DNA of 16,870 bases from Dehalococcoidia bacterium UBA3254 (GTDB lineage: Bacteria > Chloroflexota > Dehalococcoidia > Dehalococcoidales > UBA3254): assembly GCA_002362735.1 (NCBI GenBank), contig DEUU01000323.1, positions 1 to 16,870 on the forward strand. The letters run 5' to 3'. Each line of letters opens with the position of its first letter. Positions within the stretch are counted from its first letter, which is position 1. Shown here piece by piece: positions 1 through 9,000 of the stretch. The notes under the pieces are model-generated. The model was not told where the DNA came from. It did no database searches and saw nothing but the letters and a program-made list of their open reading frames with translations. A program made the translations under genes and the position numbers.

Positions 1-2
1 AG

Positions 3-1007
3 CGCAATGGTCAGGTCTTTTTTGTACATAACAGGGTCCAGGGAATTGCAGCTATCGCCAGCAAGATTAAAGCCCTTGTTCCTGAATCTCAAATAGATAT
101 TGCCCATGGTCAGATGCCGGAAGAACAACTGGAAAAGGTCATGGTGAAATTTCAAAAAGGTGAAAGCAATATTTTGGTCTGTACGACTATAATTGAATCC
201 GGATTGGACTTGCCCAATGTTAACACTCTGATCGTTAACCAGGCTGATAGATTCGGACTAACACAGCTTTATCAGCTCAGGGGTAGGATTGGTCGTGGAA
301 GCAATCTGGCTTATGCTTACTTTCTCTATGATAGAAACAAGCGTCTCGGCCCCATAGCGGAAAAAAGGCTCCAGACTATTTTTGAAGCCACAGAGCTAGG
401 AGCAGGATTCGGAATTGCTATGAAAGACCTGGAAATCCGGGGTGCCGGAACATTGTTGGGTACCAAACAAAGTGGAAATATAACGGCGGTTGGTTTTAAT
501 CTTTATAATCAGTTGTTATCTGAAGCCGTAGAAGATCAGAAAGCCAGGGTGGAAGGAAGGAAACCCGAAAGTAAGCCGGTTTACAGACCAGAGCCGTCTA
601 TGGATTTACCACTAAAAGCTTTTATACCGGATGAATACATCTCCGATATGGACATGAGACTAAGCATTTATCAAAGACTAACTGGAGTAACTAAACTCGA
701 GCAAGTTGATGATTTGGCTAAAGAGCTTGGAGACCGGTTTGGTCCTTTACCAGAGGTAGTTAATAACCTGATCTATGCTGTCAGACTTAAAGTTTTGGCA
801 TCCAGCGCAGGAATTGAGTCTGTATCCACTAACGAAAACATCGTTACTATCCGAATTCTTCCAGGCCTCCAATTTAATCGTCAGAAATTAGGGCCTATGT
901 ATAGATACGGGATAAAAATTGGTATTTCTCAATTGATCGTCAACCTGAAACGATTAGGTCAGAACTGGCAAAAAGTTCTGGAGGATATTATCCGGGCTGT
1001 CGTATAA
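3..1007 (+). CDS. mfd: Transcription-repair coupling factor Mfd, C-terminal part (5' truncated)
   Basis: Mfd is the DNA translocase that removes RNA polymerase stalled at lesions and recruits UvrA for excision repair. The frame is open from base 3, so only the last 334 residues are seen; a full Mfd is about 1100-1200. Visible parts in order are the end of the second RecA-like helicase domain, with the HGQMPEEQLE segment, motif V (TTIIESGLDLPNVNT) and motif VI (QLRGRIGRG); the RecG-like translocation segment (FGIAMKDLEIRGAGTLLGTKQSG); and the C-terminal TRCF domain (around PDEYISDMDMRLSIYQRL). RecG shares the helicase part but not this C-terminal domain, so Mfd is the firm call. It ends with TAA at 1005-1007 and no hairpin terminator is visible after it. 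Confidence 0.96.
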   Translation, partial: RNGQVFFVHNRVQGIAAIASKIKALVPESQIDIAHGQMPEEQLEKVMVKFQKGESNILVCTTIIESGLDLPNVNTLIVNQADRFGLTQLYQLRGRIGRGSNLAYAYFLYDRNKRLGPIAEKRLQTIFEATELGAGFGIAMKDLEIRGAGTLLGTKQSGNITAVGFNLYNQLLSEAVEDQKARVEGRKPESKPVYRPEPSMDLPLKAFIPDEYISDMDMRLSIYQRLTGVTKLEQVDDLAKELGDRFGPLPEVVNNLIYAVRLKVLASSAGIESVSTNENIVTIRILPGLQFNRQKLGPMYRYGIKIGISQLIVNLKRLGQNWQKVLEDIIRAVV

Positions 1008-1049
1008 TAAATTAGGGAAGAATTGATATCTTTTCGGTTTATAAAATGA

Positions 1050-1055
1050 TACAAT
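1050..1055 (+). promoter_or_regulatory. Candidate extended -10 promoter for the radical SAM gene
   Basis: TACAAT at 1050-1055 is preceded by TGA (1047-1049), giving an extended -10 element (TGnTACAAT) in the 89-base gap after mfd. I see no good -35 box at 16-18 bases. A start near 1062 would leave a leader of about 35 bases before the TTG codon at 1097. Weak to moderate support. Confidence 0.35.
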
Positions 1056-1096
1056 AACGTTAATTTGGGTTTCTTTGTTATAAATGGGAGACTGAT

Positions 1097-2629
1097 TTGA
1101 AAATATTAATGGTATATCCTCAATATCCCGATACTTTCTGGAGCTTTAAACACGCTTTGCGATTTATATTGAAAAAAGCTGCTTTCCCTCCTCTGGGTCT
1201 CTTGACGGTTGCAGCAATGCTTCCCAAGGAGTGGGAGAAAAAATTAATTGATTTGAATGTCTCTTCTCTGACAGATAAACAACTTAAATGGGCAGATTAT
1301 GTTTTTATCAGCGCGATGGTTGTCCAGCGAGCTTCAGCCAAAGAAGTTATACAGCGGGCAAAAAAACTGAATGTGAAAACTGTCGCCGGAGGACCGCTTT
1401 TTACGACCGAACCTGAACAATTTGATGAAGTCGATCATCTGGTATTGAATGAAGCCGAAATTACCTTACCACTATTCCTATCCGACCTGATGAAAGGCAA
1501 GGCGAAACATGTTTATAATACAAATGAACATCCTCAGATAACCAATACGCCTCTCCCGCTGTGGTCATTGATACATATGAAAAAATATTCTTCTATGAGT
1601 CTGCAATATTCACGCGGTTGCCCATTCAATTGTGAATTCTGCGATATTACTGTTCTCGACGGACGCATTCCCAGGACAAAAAATACAGGGCAAATTATCG
1701 CTGAATTGGATTCAATTCATCGCGCGGGTTGGCGGGGTAGTTTATTCATCGTGGATGATAACTTTATTGGCAATAAAAACAAGCTTAAACAGCAAATCCT
1801 ACCTGCCTTAATAGAATGGCAGAAAAAGAAAAGGTATCCTTTTACGTTATTTACGGAAGTTTCAATCAACCTTGTGGATGACGAAGAATTAATGAATCAG
1901 ATGGCCAAAGCAGGGTTCTCCAGAGTCTTTATCGGAATCGAAACACCCAATGAAGCCAGCCTCTCCGAGTGTAACAAAAATCAAAATATAAGTCGTGATC
2001 TGGTGGCCTCCGTGAAGACGATTCATAATCACGGTCTGGAAGTGATGGCGGGTTTTATCGTCGGATTTGATAACGATCCCGCGAGTATCTTTAAAACTCA
2101 AATTAACTTTATTCAAAAAAGCGGCATCGTGACAGCGATGGTAGGTCTCTTGAATGCTCCTAAGGGTACGCGATTATATCAACGTCTCAAAGGTGAAAAC
2201 CGCTTATTAAAAGAGGATTTTTCGGGAGACAACATGGACTATTCTCTGAATTTTGTCCCGAAGATGAATCGCGATTCTTTGATTAACGGATACAAGAACG
2301 TCTTGAATACTATTTATGCTCCCAAGCAGTATTATGCACGAATCAAGACTTTGATCAAAGAATATAAGCCGAAAACCAGGATAGGAATTCCTCACATACA
2401 TTGGAGACGGACCATGAGTCTGTTCAATAATATGTGCGGGCTTATCAACAGCATGTGGTTCCTGGGTATTCGCGAAAAAGGAAGAAGATATTATTGGAAG
2501 CTATTTGCTTCTACACTCGTTACCCGGCCACGCGCGTTCCCAATGTTCGTTACTCTTTCAGTATATGGCTATCATTTCCGAAAGGTAATTGGTAAATATA
2601 TAGGGTTGCCAGCTAAAAATACAGTTTAA
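1097..2629 (+). CDS. B12-binding domain radical SAM protein, DUF4070 / HpnP-like family
   Basis: The 510-residue protein opens with a cobalamin-binding-type Rossmann domain (about 1-150, [12 protein letters not shown]...[13 protein letters not shown], with AGGPLFT near 98-104). A radical SAM domain follows with the CxxxCxxC cluster motif C175, C179, C182 ([12 protein letters not shown]), and then a DUF4070-like C-terminal domain. The usual DxHxxG cobalamin ligand motif is not visible, as in many members of this class. Such enzymes use SAM and often cobalamin for methylations or rearrangements at unactivated carbons; hopanoid C-2 methylase HpnP has this architecture. Substrate is unknown, and no hopanoid gene lies nearby. 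The start is TTG at 1097, chosen because GGGAG (1086-1090) is well spaced and the MKILMVYP start is typical; an ATG at 1109 would cut the first strand. Its stop overlaps the stop of convergent acpP. Confidence 0.85.
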   Translation: MKILMVYPQYPDTFWSFKHALRFILKKAAFPPLGLLTVAAMLPKEWEKKLIDLNVSSLTDKQLKWADYVFISAMVVQRASAKEVIQRAKKLNVKTVAGGPLFTTEPEQFDEVDHLVLNEAEITLPLFLSDLMKGKAKHVYNTNEHPQITNTPLPLWSLIHMKKYSSMSLQYSRGCPFNCEFCDITVLDGRIPRTKNTGQIIAELDSIHRAGWRGSLFIVDDNFIGNKNKLKQQILPALIEWQKKKRYPFTLFTEVSINLVDDEELMNQMAKAGFSRVFIGIETPNEASLSECNKNQNISRDLVASVKTIHNHGLEVMAGFIVGFDNDPASIFKTQINFIQKSGIVTAMVGLLNAPKGTRLYQRLKGENRLLKEDFSGDNMDYSLNFVPKMNRDSLINGYKNVLNTIYAPKQYYARIKTLIKEYKPKTRIGIPHIHWRRTMSLFNNMCGLINSMWFLGIREKGRRYYWKLFASTLVTRPRAFPMFVTLSVYGYHFRKVIGKYIGLPAKNTV

Positions 2630-2889
2630 GCTTCAGCGATTCCTAACTTCTTTATGTAATCGATGGCATCCTGAACAGTCAATATTTTTTCGGCATCGGT
2701 ATCGGGTATTTCGACTTTGAGATTAGGGGTACTGAAGTTTTCTTCTATCGCCATGATCAATTCAACCAGATCCAGAGAATCGGCGCCCAAATCATCTGCA
2801 AATTTGGCTCCCGGGATGACATCCTTCTCTTCAACGCCCAATTGATCAACGATTATTTTCTTCAATCTATCAAAAATTGTTGCCGCCAC
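2626..2889 (-). CDS. acpP: Acyl carrier protein
   Basis: This 87-residue acidic protein carries growing acyl chains on a phosphopantetheine arm in type II fatty acid synthesis. The attachment site is S38 in [10 protein letters not shown], followed by the helix II segment IMAIEENF, and length and composition fit AcpP. The start is GTG at 2887-2889, set by a GGAGG at 2900-2904 ten bases upstream. It is the last gene of the block, 16 bases after nusB, and is probably cotranscribed from the promoter in front of nusB. Its TAA overlaps the TAA of the convergent radical SAM gene within TTAA at 2626-2629, so no terminator sits between them. A specialised ACP is possible, but the fabD/fabG neighbourhood favours the housekeeping one. 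Confidence 0.95.
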   Translation of the reverse strand: MAATIFDRLKKIIVDQLGVEEKDVIPGAKFADDLGADSLDLVELIMAIEENFSTPNLKVEIPDTDAEKILTVQDAIDYIKKLGIAEA

Positions 2890-2905
2890 TTTTAAGTAAC
2901 CTCCA

Positions 2906-3325
2906 CTATGTTTTTTTGTTTGATACCAGGTTGCTGACGGATCCTAATACTCCGTTTATGAAACGGGAAGAATTATTGCTGCCGAAAGTTTTTGCCAGTT
3001 CCACTGCTTCATTAATCGCAACCTTAACTGGGATTTTATTATCATGTATAATTTCAAAGATTGCAAGTCTGAGGATATTTCTATCTACAATTGATATCTG
3101 GTCAAGAGGCCAGGCAGGAGCAAAATCCCGAATGTTCTGGTCTAATTCATCCTTGAATTGTCTAACCCCGTTTACCAATTCACGGGCAAACACGGGGACA
3201 TCATCCGAAACCTCTATCCGTGAAAGGATATGATTCAGCGCTTCTTCAGACGTATGGCCGACAGCATCAATTTCATACAACGTTTGAAGCGCTATTTCTC
3301 TGGCTTTATGTCTTGCACCTTTCAT
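2906..3325 (-). CDS. nusB: Transcription antitermination protein NusB
   Basis: NusB binds boxA RNA with NusE (S10) and supports antitermination of rRNA operons. The 139-residue length matches the family. The start [14 protein letters not shown] and the C-terminal half, with [33 protein letters not shown] and [11 protein letters not shown], are diagnostic. The start is ATG 3323-3325 with AGGTGG at 3333-3338, seven bases upstream. It lies 56 bases after fabG and 16 bases before acpP. An extended -10 promoter in the upstream gap suggests that nusB and acpP can be transcribed apart from fabD-fabG. Placement within fatty-acid genes is unusual compared with the common folE/folD/ribH or xse neighbourhoods. 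Confidence 0.96.
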   Translation of the reverse strand: MKGARHKAREIALQTLYEIDAVGHTSEEALNHILSRIEVSDDVPVFARELVNGVRQFKDELDQNIRDFAPAWPLDQISIVDRNILRLAIFEIIHDNKIPVKVAINEAVELAKTFGSNNSSRFINGVLGSVSNLVSNKKT

Positions 3326-3346
3326 TGCTTAACCACCTGACTAACC

Positions 3347-3355
3347 ATTATAGCA
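3347..3355 (-). promoter_or_regulatory. Extended -10 promoter upstream of nusB-acpP
   Basis: On the minus strand this reads TGCTATAAT, a full extended -10 (TGnTATAAT). The -35 region at 17 bases, GTGAAC, is poor, which is common for extended -10 promoters. Predicted transcription starts near 3340, about 15 bases before the nusB ATG, and includes the ribosome binding site at 3333-3338. It would give nusB-acpP a transcript independent of the upstream fab genes. Confidence 0.55.
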
Positions 3356-3381
3356 TTGTCGACTATGATGTTCACTTTTTA

Positions 3382-4122
3382 TCAACCAGAAACCATGCCG
3401 CCATCAACACACAACACCTGCCCGGTGATGTACCTTGCTTCTTCTGTAGCCAGGAACGCGACCACTTCCGCAACATCTTTAGGTGAACCAAAATATCCAG
3501 CCGGGATTCTTTTTTTGAATTCTTCTTTTACTTTTTCTGGAATCTTATCTGTCATGTCGGTTTCAATGAAACCCGGAGCGACGGCATTCACGGTAACCAG
3601 ACGTGAAGCCATCTCTTTAGAAACTGTGCGGGTAATTCCAATAATACCGGCTTTAGCAGCACAATAATTGATCTGTCCGGGGTTTCCAGTGATTCCGGAT
3701 ATGCTGCTGATATTAATGATCCTGCCCCAGCGCTGTCTTAACATGTATTTTAAGGCCGCCCGTGTACAGAGAAAAACTCCCTTTAAGTTTACGGCTAATA
3801 CAGCATCCCAATCTTCGTCAGTCATCCGCATCGTGATCTGGTCTCGGGTGATTCCAGCGTTGTTAACTAAAATATCAATTCTGCCAAAATTTGATACAAT
3901 CTGTTCAATCATCCGGTTAACGTCTTCTGATGAACTAACGCTTCCTTTAATGAATATACTTTGCCTTCCAGCTGCTTTAATCTCCTCAGAGGTTGATTGA
4001 GCCGCGTCAGCTACATCATTGATTACGATGGTAGCTCCTTCATCAGAGAGTTTTTGGGCAATTGCTTTCCCTATTCCCCGGCCGCTGCCGGTCACCAGAG
4101 CCACTTTTCCAGTTAATTTCAT
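3382..4122 (-). CDS. fabG: 3-oxoacyl-[acyl-carrier-protein] reductase FabG
   Basis: FabG is the NADPH-dependent short-chain dehydrogenase that reduces 3-oxoacyl-ACP in fatty acid elongation. The 246-residue protein has the cofactor motif TGSGRGIG (11-18), NNAG (87-90), and the catalytic set S140, Y153, K157 (YCAAK). It ends with GQVLCVDGGMVSG, typical of FabG. The frame stays open upstream to 4185, but the start is ATG at 4120-4122: it gives the canonical MKLTGKVALVTG start and has GGAGGT at 4127-4132. The gene begins 22 bases after the fabD stop, so the pair is probably cotranscribed. Another SDR activity is possible on sequence alone, but fabD upstream and acpP downstream make FabG very likely. 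Confidence 0.95.
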   Translation of the reverse strand: MKLTGKVALVTGSGRGIGKAIAQKLSDEGATIVINDVADAAQSTSEEIKAAGRQSIFIKGSVSSSEDVNRMIEQIVSNFGRIDILVNNAGITRDQITMRMTDEDWDAVLAVNLKGVFLCTRAALKYMLRQRWGRIINISSISGITGNPGQINYCAAKAGIIGITRTVSKEMASRLVTVNAVAPGFIETDMTDKIPEKVKEEFKKRIPAGYFGSPKDVAEVVAFLATEEARYITGQVLCVDGGMVSG

Positions 4123-4144
4123 GATTACCTCCGGAATTGTTAGC

Positions 4145-5080
4145 TTATTGATTTTTAATATTAACGATCTCGGCCATAGATCCAATGTTTAAAGTTTTGA
4201 CATTTTTATTTATTCTTTTTGCCAGACCGGTCAGGACATTTCCCGAGCCGATTTCTATAAAAGTTGAGATTCCATTTGAAATCATAAATTCAACTGAGCG
4301 CTGCCATTGAACGCTATTTGTTAGCTGCAGCATCAATTCTTCTTTGATAACTTTAGCGTTACTCAGTGGTTGAGCTGAAGTATTAGCCACGATGGGCACG
4401 ACAGGCTCTTTGAAATGAAGACGCCCAATTATAGCTGACAGGTCTTCAGCAGCGGGTTGCATTAATGGAGAATGAAATGCTCCGCTAACCTGCAGCGGTA
4501 TTGCGCGGATGCTTTTGGATTTGACGAGATCAATGGCTCTAACGATATTATCCCTGGCTCCGCTGATGACAAGCTGACCGGGACAATTGATATTGGCTAA
4601 CCAGGTACCCGTTGTCTGGCAAATTTCTTTGACAGCAGCTTCATCCATACCTAATATCGCAGCCATGCCGCCGGGTGTCTTTTGACCTGCTTCATGCATC
4701 AAACGGCCTCTTTCGCGTGCCAGAAATAAAGCCGTGGAAAAATCGAGAACTTCAGCTAAGACCAAAGCGGTATATTCTCCAAGACTGTGACCCGCCAGGA
4801 ACGTTGGGGCAGGGACATGATCTTTACCTCCTGGATTTATCGCCGCTTGATAACATGCAATGCTCATGGTCAACAGAGCAGGCTGGGCATTAACGGTCTG
4901 GCGTAATTCTTCCTCAGGACCTTCAAAACATAATTTTGAAAGAGAAAATCCGAGTACATTATCAGCTTCAAGGAAAACACTCTTGGCATATGGAGAATTA
5001 TCGAACAGGTCTCGCCCCATACCCACCTTTTGAGAACCTTGACCAGGGAAAACATAAGCTATGTTTCCTACCTCAGCCAT
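4145..5080 (-). CDS. fabD: Malonyl-CoA:ACP transacylase FabD
   Basis: FabD moves the malonyl group from CoA to ACP, supplying the extender unit for fatty acid synthesis. The 311-residue protein has GQGSQ (13-17), the nucleophile elbow GHSLGEY with S99, R124 (RERGRLM) for malonyl carboxylate recognition, and catalytic H203 in AFHSPLM. The start ATG 5078-5080 is favoured over an in-frame GTG at 5096-5098, because GGAGG (5086-5090) lies five bases before it and MAEVGNIAYVFPGQGSQ is a normal FabD start. It is followed by fabG after 22 bases. Upstream is a 196-base gap after rpmF in which plsX and fabH would often sit but do not. Confidence 0.96.
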   Translation of the reverse strand: MAEVGNIAYVFPGQGSQKVGMGRDLFDNSPYAKSVFLEADNVLGFSLSKLCFEGPEEELRQTVNAQPALLTMSIACYQAAINPGGKDHVPAPTFLAGHSLGEYTALVLAEVLDFSTALFLARERGRLMHEAGQKTPGGMAAILGMDEAAVKEICQTTGTWLANINCPGQLVISGARDNIVRAIDLVKSKSIRAIPLQVSGAFHSPLMQPAAEDLSAIIGRLHFKEPVVPIVANTSAQPLSNAKVIKEELMLQLTNSVQWQRSVEFMISNGISTFIEIGSGNVLTGLAKRINKNVKTLNIGSMAEIVNIKNQ

Positions 5081-5276
5081 TAAATCCTCCGTAAACACAA
5101 AAACTGTTACTGGTTAAAACGTACAAACTAACACTCAAAAACCGTTTACAGGAAATTCTATGCATTAGAAACGGCTGAAATAATTTCAGCCGTTATTGAA
5201 AACTTCATAAAAATGAATTACCGTAATTTTGAAAGCACCCGGAATAAATTACCCTTACCCTTGGTCAGGTTAATAC
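5081..5276. other. Intergenic gap between rpmF and fabD
   Basis: This 196-base AT-rich gap separates the rpmF stop from the fabD start in an otherwise compact operon. It holds the fabD ribosome binding site (5086-5090) and one strong inverted repeat (5170-5194, listed separately). I found no convincing -35/-10 pair on the minus strand and no conserved reading frame, so whether fabD has its own promoter is undecided. Confidence 0.6.
5170..5194 (-). terminator. Perfect 11-bp hairpin after rpmF, possible terminator or attenuator
   Basis: AACGGCTGAAA (5170-5180) pairs perfectly with TTTCAGCCGTT (5184-5194) around the loop TAA. Read on the minus strand, the bases after the stem (TCTAATGC) lack a long T run, so termination would be weak or partial. 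It may instead be an mRNA-stability hairpin or a protein site between rpmF and fabD. Confidence 0.4.
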
Positions 5277-5477
5277 CTAAGTTGTCTTTTTCTTGGGAGC
5301 TTCGATTTTTATTGCTTCCCTGCCATTATAATTACCGCAGGTGGGACAAACATGGTGTGCCAATTTCGCACTGTGGCATTGAGGGCATGTATCCATTGAA
5401 GGCGTTTCGATTTTCATATGTCCACGTCTTTCTCTTTGACGTGATTTAGCATATTTCCGTTTAGTTAGAGGGGCCAT
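5277..5477 (-). CDS. rpmF: 50S ribosomal protein L32
   Basis: This 66-residue basic protein has the L32 start (M-A-P-L-T-KRKYAKSRQRERRGH) and a zinc ribbon of the Cys4 type: CPQC followed by CPTCG (TCPQCHSAKL...VCPTCGNYNGREAI). It is a structural protein of the large ribosomal subunit. It starts three bases after the yceD stop, so the two are translationally close-coupled, the standard yceD-rpmF arrangement. Keeping all four cysteines marks it as the zinc-binding C+ form. Confidence 0.96.
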   Translation of the reverse strand: MAPLTKRKYAKSRQRERRGHMKIETPSMDTCPQCHSAKLAHHVCPTCGNYNGREAIKIEAPKKKTT

Positions 5478-5480
5478 TTT

Positions 5481-6032
5481 TTACTCCATTTCTTTTTTAC
5501 GTTTTTTTACTTTTTTACCTGCTGAAGCAAGATTAACCAGTTTTGCCCAGCGCGGGTCTATCTCAGATTTTTCGCAATCACACTGCCCTTTATTCAAGTC
5601 CCTTCCGCAGGTTTGGCAAAGACCCGCGCAATCCTCACGACAAAGCGGTTTCATCGGAACCGCCAGTAATGCATTTTGACGTATCGCCTCGCTTAAGTCA
5701 AGTATATGATGCTCATCAATCGTAAAACTGGTCGTTTCATCAGGTAATTCAAGAGGCGTACCGCTATTTACATCAATAACCGGAAAATATTCGTCCTCTA
5801 AGTTTATTGTCAGGGGATAATCAAACACTTTCAGACAGCGGCTGCATTCACCGGGTATTTTTGCCTGTAGAGTTCCCTGGACCAGAATTCCCCGATTAGT
5901 TTTGGTTAGTTTAACTCTTCCTTCGACTTTAGTTTTAATGTTGATACCAAGAATATCGATATAATCTTCGACATCGTATTCACGGACATAACCGATATGA
6001 GCTTTTAATTGTTGGGACACATTGATTTCCAT
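5481..6032 (-). CDS. yceD: YceD / DUF177 family protein (23S rRNA accumulation protein)
   Basis: The family is tied to 23S rRNA accumulation and is usually encoded directly before rpmF, as here (three-base gap). The 183-residue protein has the core motif with C63 and C66 (GECSRCLKVFDYPL), a mid-region ending DLSEAIRQNALLAVPMKPLC, and a cysteine-rich tail with C131, C135, C139, C142, C151 and C153. This suggests metal binding, as in most non-proteobacterial members. It ends in a lysine-rich stretch (KKVKKRKKEME) that could contact RNA. The start is ATG 6030-6032 with a GGGGAGGG-type site just upstream. It is the first gene of the block, behind a good promoter at 6062-6091. Confidence 0.9.
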   Translation of the reverse strand: MEINVSQQLKAHIGYVREYDVEDYIDILGINIKTKVEGRVKLTKTNRGILVQGTLQAKIPGECSRCLKVFDYPLTINLEDEYFPVIDVNSGTPLELPDETTSFTIDEHHILDLSEAIRQNALLAVPMKPLCREDCAGLCQTCGRDLNKGQCDCEKSEIDPRWAKLVNLASAGKKVKKRKKEME

Positions 6033-6061
6033 ATGTCCCTCCCCAAGTTGACATTCAAATA

Positions 6062-6091
6062 ATTATACCTAGAACCGAACGTAGAATGCAA
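6062..6091 (-). promoter_or_regulatory. Sigma70-type promoter of the yceD-rpmF-fab operon
   Basis: On the minus strand, TTGCAT (6086-6091) and a consensus TATAAT (6062-6067) are separated by 18 bases. Transcription would start near 6055, leaving a leader of about 23 bases that carries the yceD ribosome binding site. It fits in the 65-base gap after the ABC transporter gene, so the operon need not depend on readthrough. Confidence 0.6.
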
Positions 6092-6097
6092 GAAAGC

Positions 6098-9000
6098 TCA
6101 ATATACCTGAGCGTAGGCCATTTCGTAAAGACGATAATAAAGGTCATGATGCTCCAGGAGATCACCATGCCGGCCGGTTTCAACAATTCTTCCCTGGTCC
6201 ATTACTACAATCAAATCCGCATCAACTATAGTAGATAATCGGTGAGCAATGATAATGGTAGTTCTCCCTTTTTTAAGCTGTTTGAGACCGCTTTGGATAA
6301 TGTTTTCGCTGTAAGAATCGATACTGGCAGTAGCCTCATCCAGAAGGAGTATAGCCGGATCTGCAATTAATGCTCTGGCAAAGCTGATGAGTTGACGCTG
6401 CCCCATACTCAGGTTTTGTCCTCTCTCCTGAAGCTCAGTGTCATACCCTTTTTCCAGGTGAGTGATGAATTCGTGAGCGCCAACACTCTTAGATGCGAAA
6501 ATGATTTCTTCGTTGCTTGCTTCAAGGTTACCGTAACGAATATTGTCTTTGATGGTCCCGGAAAACAGAAACGGTTCTTGAAGGACCAAACCAAGCTTTT
6601 TCCGGTATGAATGAAGATCAATCTTCCGCAAGTCAACGCCGTCAACTAAAATCCGACCTTTCGTTACGTCATAAAAACGAGCAATTAAATTAATAATGGT
6701 ACTTTTACCGGTACCCGTAGGTCCCACTAACGCTACCGTCGCTCCTGGCGTAATACGAAGATCAAGGTTATGGATTACTTCGATTTCCGAGTCGTAACCA
6801 AAAGAAACGTTTTCAAATTTTATCTCTCCGCAGAGATTATCCATACTTACACTGTCAGGACTTTCAGAAATTTCGGGTTTGATATCCAGCAATTCAAAAA
6901 TTCGAGTTCCCGAAGCCATTGCAATTTGCAGCTGAGCGTATTCCATGGTTAAGCTTCGAATAGGATCGAAAAAGTTCTGTATATAAAGGATAAATGCCAC
7001 CAGAGTTCCAATTAGCAAACTACCGTTTAAAACTCCAATACCTCCAAACATGACAATTGCGGCAATTCCCAGTGATAAAAGCAATTCTACGGCAGGCATC
7101 ATGGCGGCGGAGATCCGGGCGGATTGGACGTTAACCTTAAAATTTTCCTTGTTTATACTATCGAACAGGCGGATATTAATATCCTCCCGGGATAAACTCT
7201 GGGTAACCCGCACACCGGAAATATTCTCTTCGAGAGCGCTGTTGACAGAAGAAATGGCCTGTCGCACTCTAATAAAGGCTTTCCTCGCTCTGGACTGCCA
7301 TAATACAATAAAGATAATCAATACCGGGACCACCGCCAGAGTTATCAAAGCTAGTTTAAATTCCATCGTGAAAAGAACTACGATAATAGCCACCATGCTG
7401 ACAGCTTCCCCAATAACCCAGAAAGCTCCTGAGTCCAGGAATTCTCCAAGTTCTCCCACATCATTTTGGACTCGGGACATGATTCTTCCCACTTCATTGT
7501 GGCTGAAAAATCGCACTGATAATCTCTGTAAATGATCGAAAAGTTGATTCCGCAGGTTCAATAATATCCTCTGCCCCAGAAGAGCTTCTGCCCTGATCTG
7601 AGTGTAATAAGAAATCCAGTTCAGAAGACCCATGCCAATCAGGATTAATACTATTATGTTAAGTCCTCCCTGATTCCCTGTTACGATATAGTTATCTTCT
7701 GCCAGCCCAACAATATAAGGGTTAGCTACAGAACTAAACGTAAATAATAGCGTAGCTGCAATAGTTAAGATAACTGCGGGGTTTTGAGATTTAAAGTACC
7801 CTATTAAACGGGAAACAACGCGGGAATCATAAGGTTTGCCATAAAGTATATCATCTGATCCGGTTAAACTATCTGTTAAGTACTTTTTTTCAGCTGAGGG
7901 ATTTTGATGTCCATTCCCACCGGTTGTAATTGAACTTTGGGTCTCGGGTATTAAAACCGGTAATGATAACTCTTCCACTTCCGGTTGGAATTGTAATCCG
8001 TATAACTGTTGATACAATCCGTTTTTAGCCAGTAGTTCGTGATGGGTCCCCTGTTCAACAATGCGACCATTTTGCATTACCAAAATCAAATCCGCCCGAA
8101 GAACCGAACGTAAACGATGGGCAATGATGAATGTGGTACGTCCAGCCAGGACGGCGCTCAGAGACTGCTGAATAAGAAATTCAGTCTGATTATCGACGCT
8201 GGAAGTTGAGTCATCCAAAATTAATATTCGCGGATCAAGTAAAAGAGTTCGCGCCATTGCCAGGCGCTGTTTTTGGCCTCCGGAAAGAGTTATTCCTCTT
8301 TCTCCAACCAGAGTATCATATCCATCCGGTAAAGAAACTATAAATTCGTGTAAGTGAGTCGTCTTTGCGACCCGGATGATTTCATCCAGTGTGGCATCCG
8401 GTTTACCGTAACTAATATTATCGCGGATAGATGCAGAAAATAGAAAACTATCCTGCTGGACGATGCCGATGTGTCTTCTCAAAGACGAAATGGTGACATT
8501 TCTTATGTCAACTCCGTCAATGGAAATACCTCCCGAAGTGACATCATAAAAACGCGGAATGAGATTGGCAACTGTAGTTTTACCGCTGCCGCTGGCGCCA
8601 ACCAGAGCCACGACCTGACCGGGTTTAGCCTCGAAACTAATCTCTTTTAAAATAGGTTCTTGACTATTATATCCAAAAGAGACATTCCGAAAAGCCACGT
8701 CACCTTTAATTTCTTTAAATTCTTCAGCACCGGGTTTATCTTTTATAAGAGACGCCTGGTCTATTATTTCATAGATGCGGCGTCCGGAAGCCATCGCGCG
8801 TGAAAAGAGCATTGATAACCAGCCGATCATCCTGATAGGCATGATTAAAAGAAACAGGTATATTAAGAATTGGGCTAGCTCACCCTGAGTCAAGGTACCG
8901 GCGATAACTTGCCTTCCTCCGTACCAGAGGACTGCTGCCATTGCGAGGGTTAAGGCAAAACTCATAAAAGGGCTGTTAGAAGCCAGTAAGTTGTTAATTT

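Noticed and set aside
4123..4185. Longer fabG with 21 extra N-terminal residues
   Set aside because: The extension overlaps fabD and has no family similarity, whereas ATG 4122 has GGAGGT and the canonical FabG start.
5081..5098. GTG start for fabD six codons upstream
   Set aside because: It would place the GGAGG site inside the gene; ATG 5080 is directly behind that site and gives a normal FabD N-terminus.
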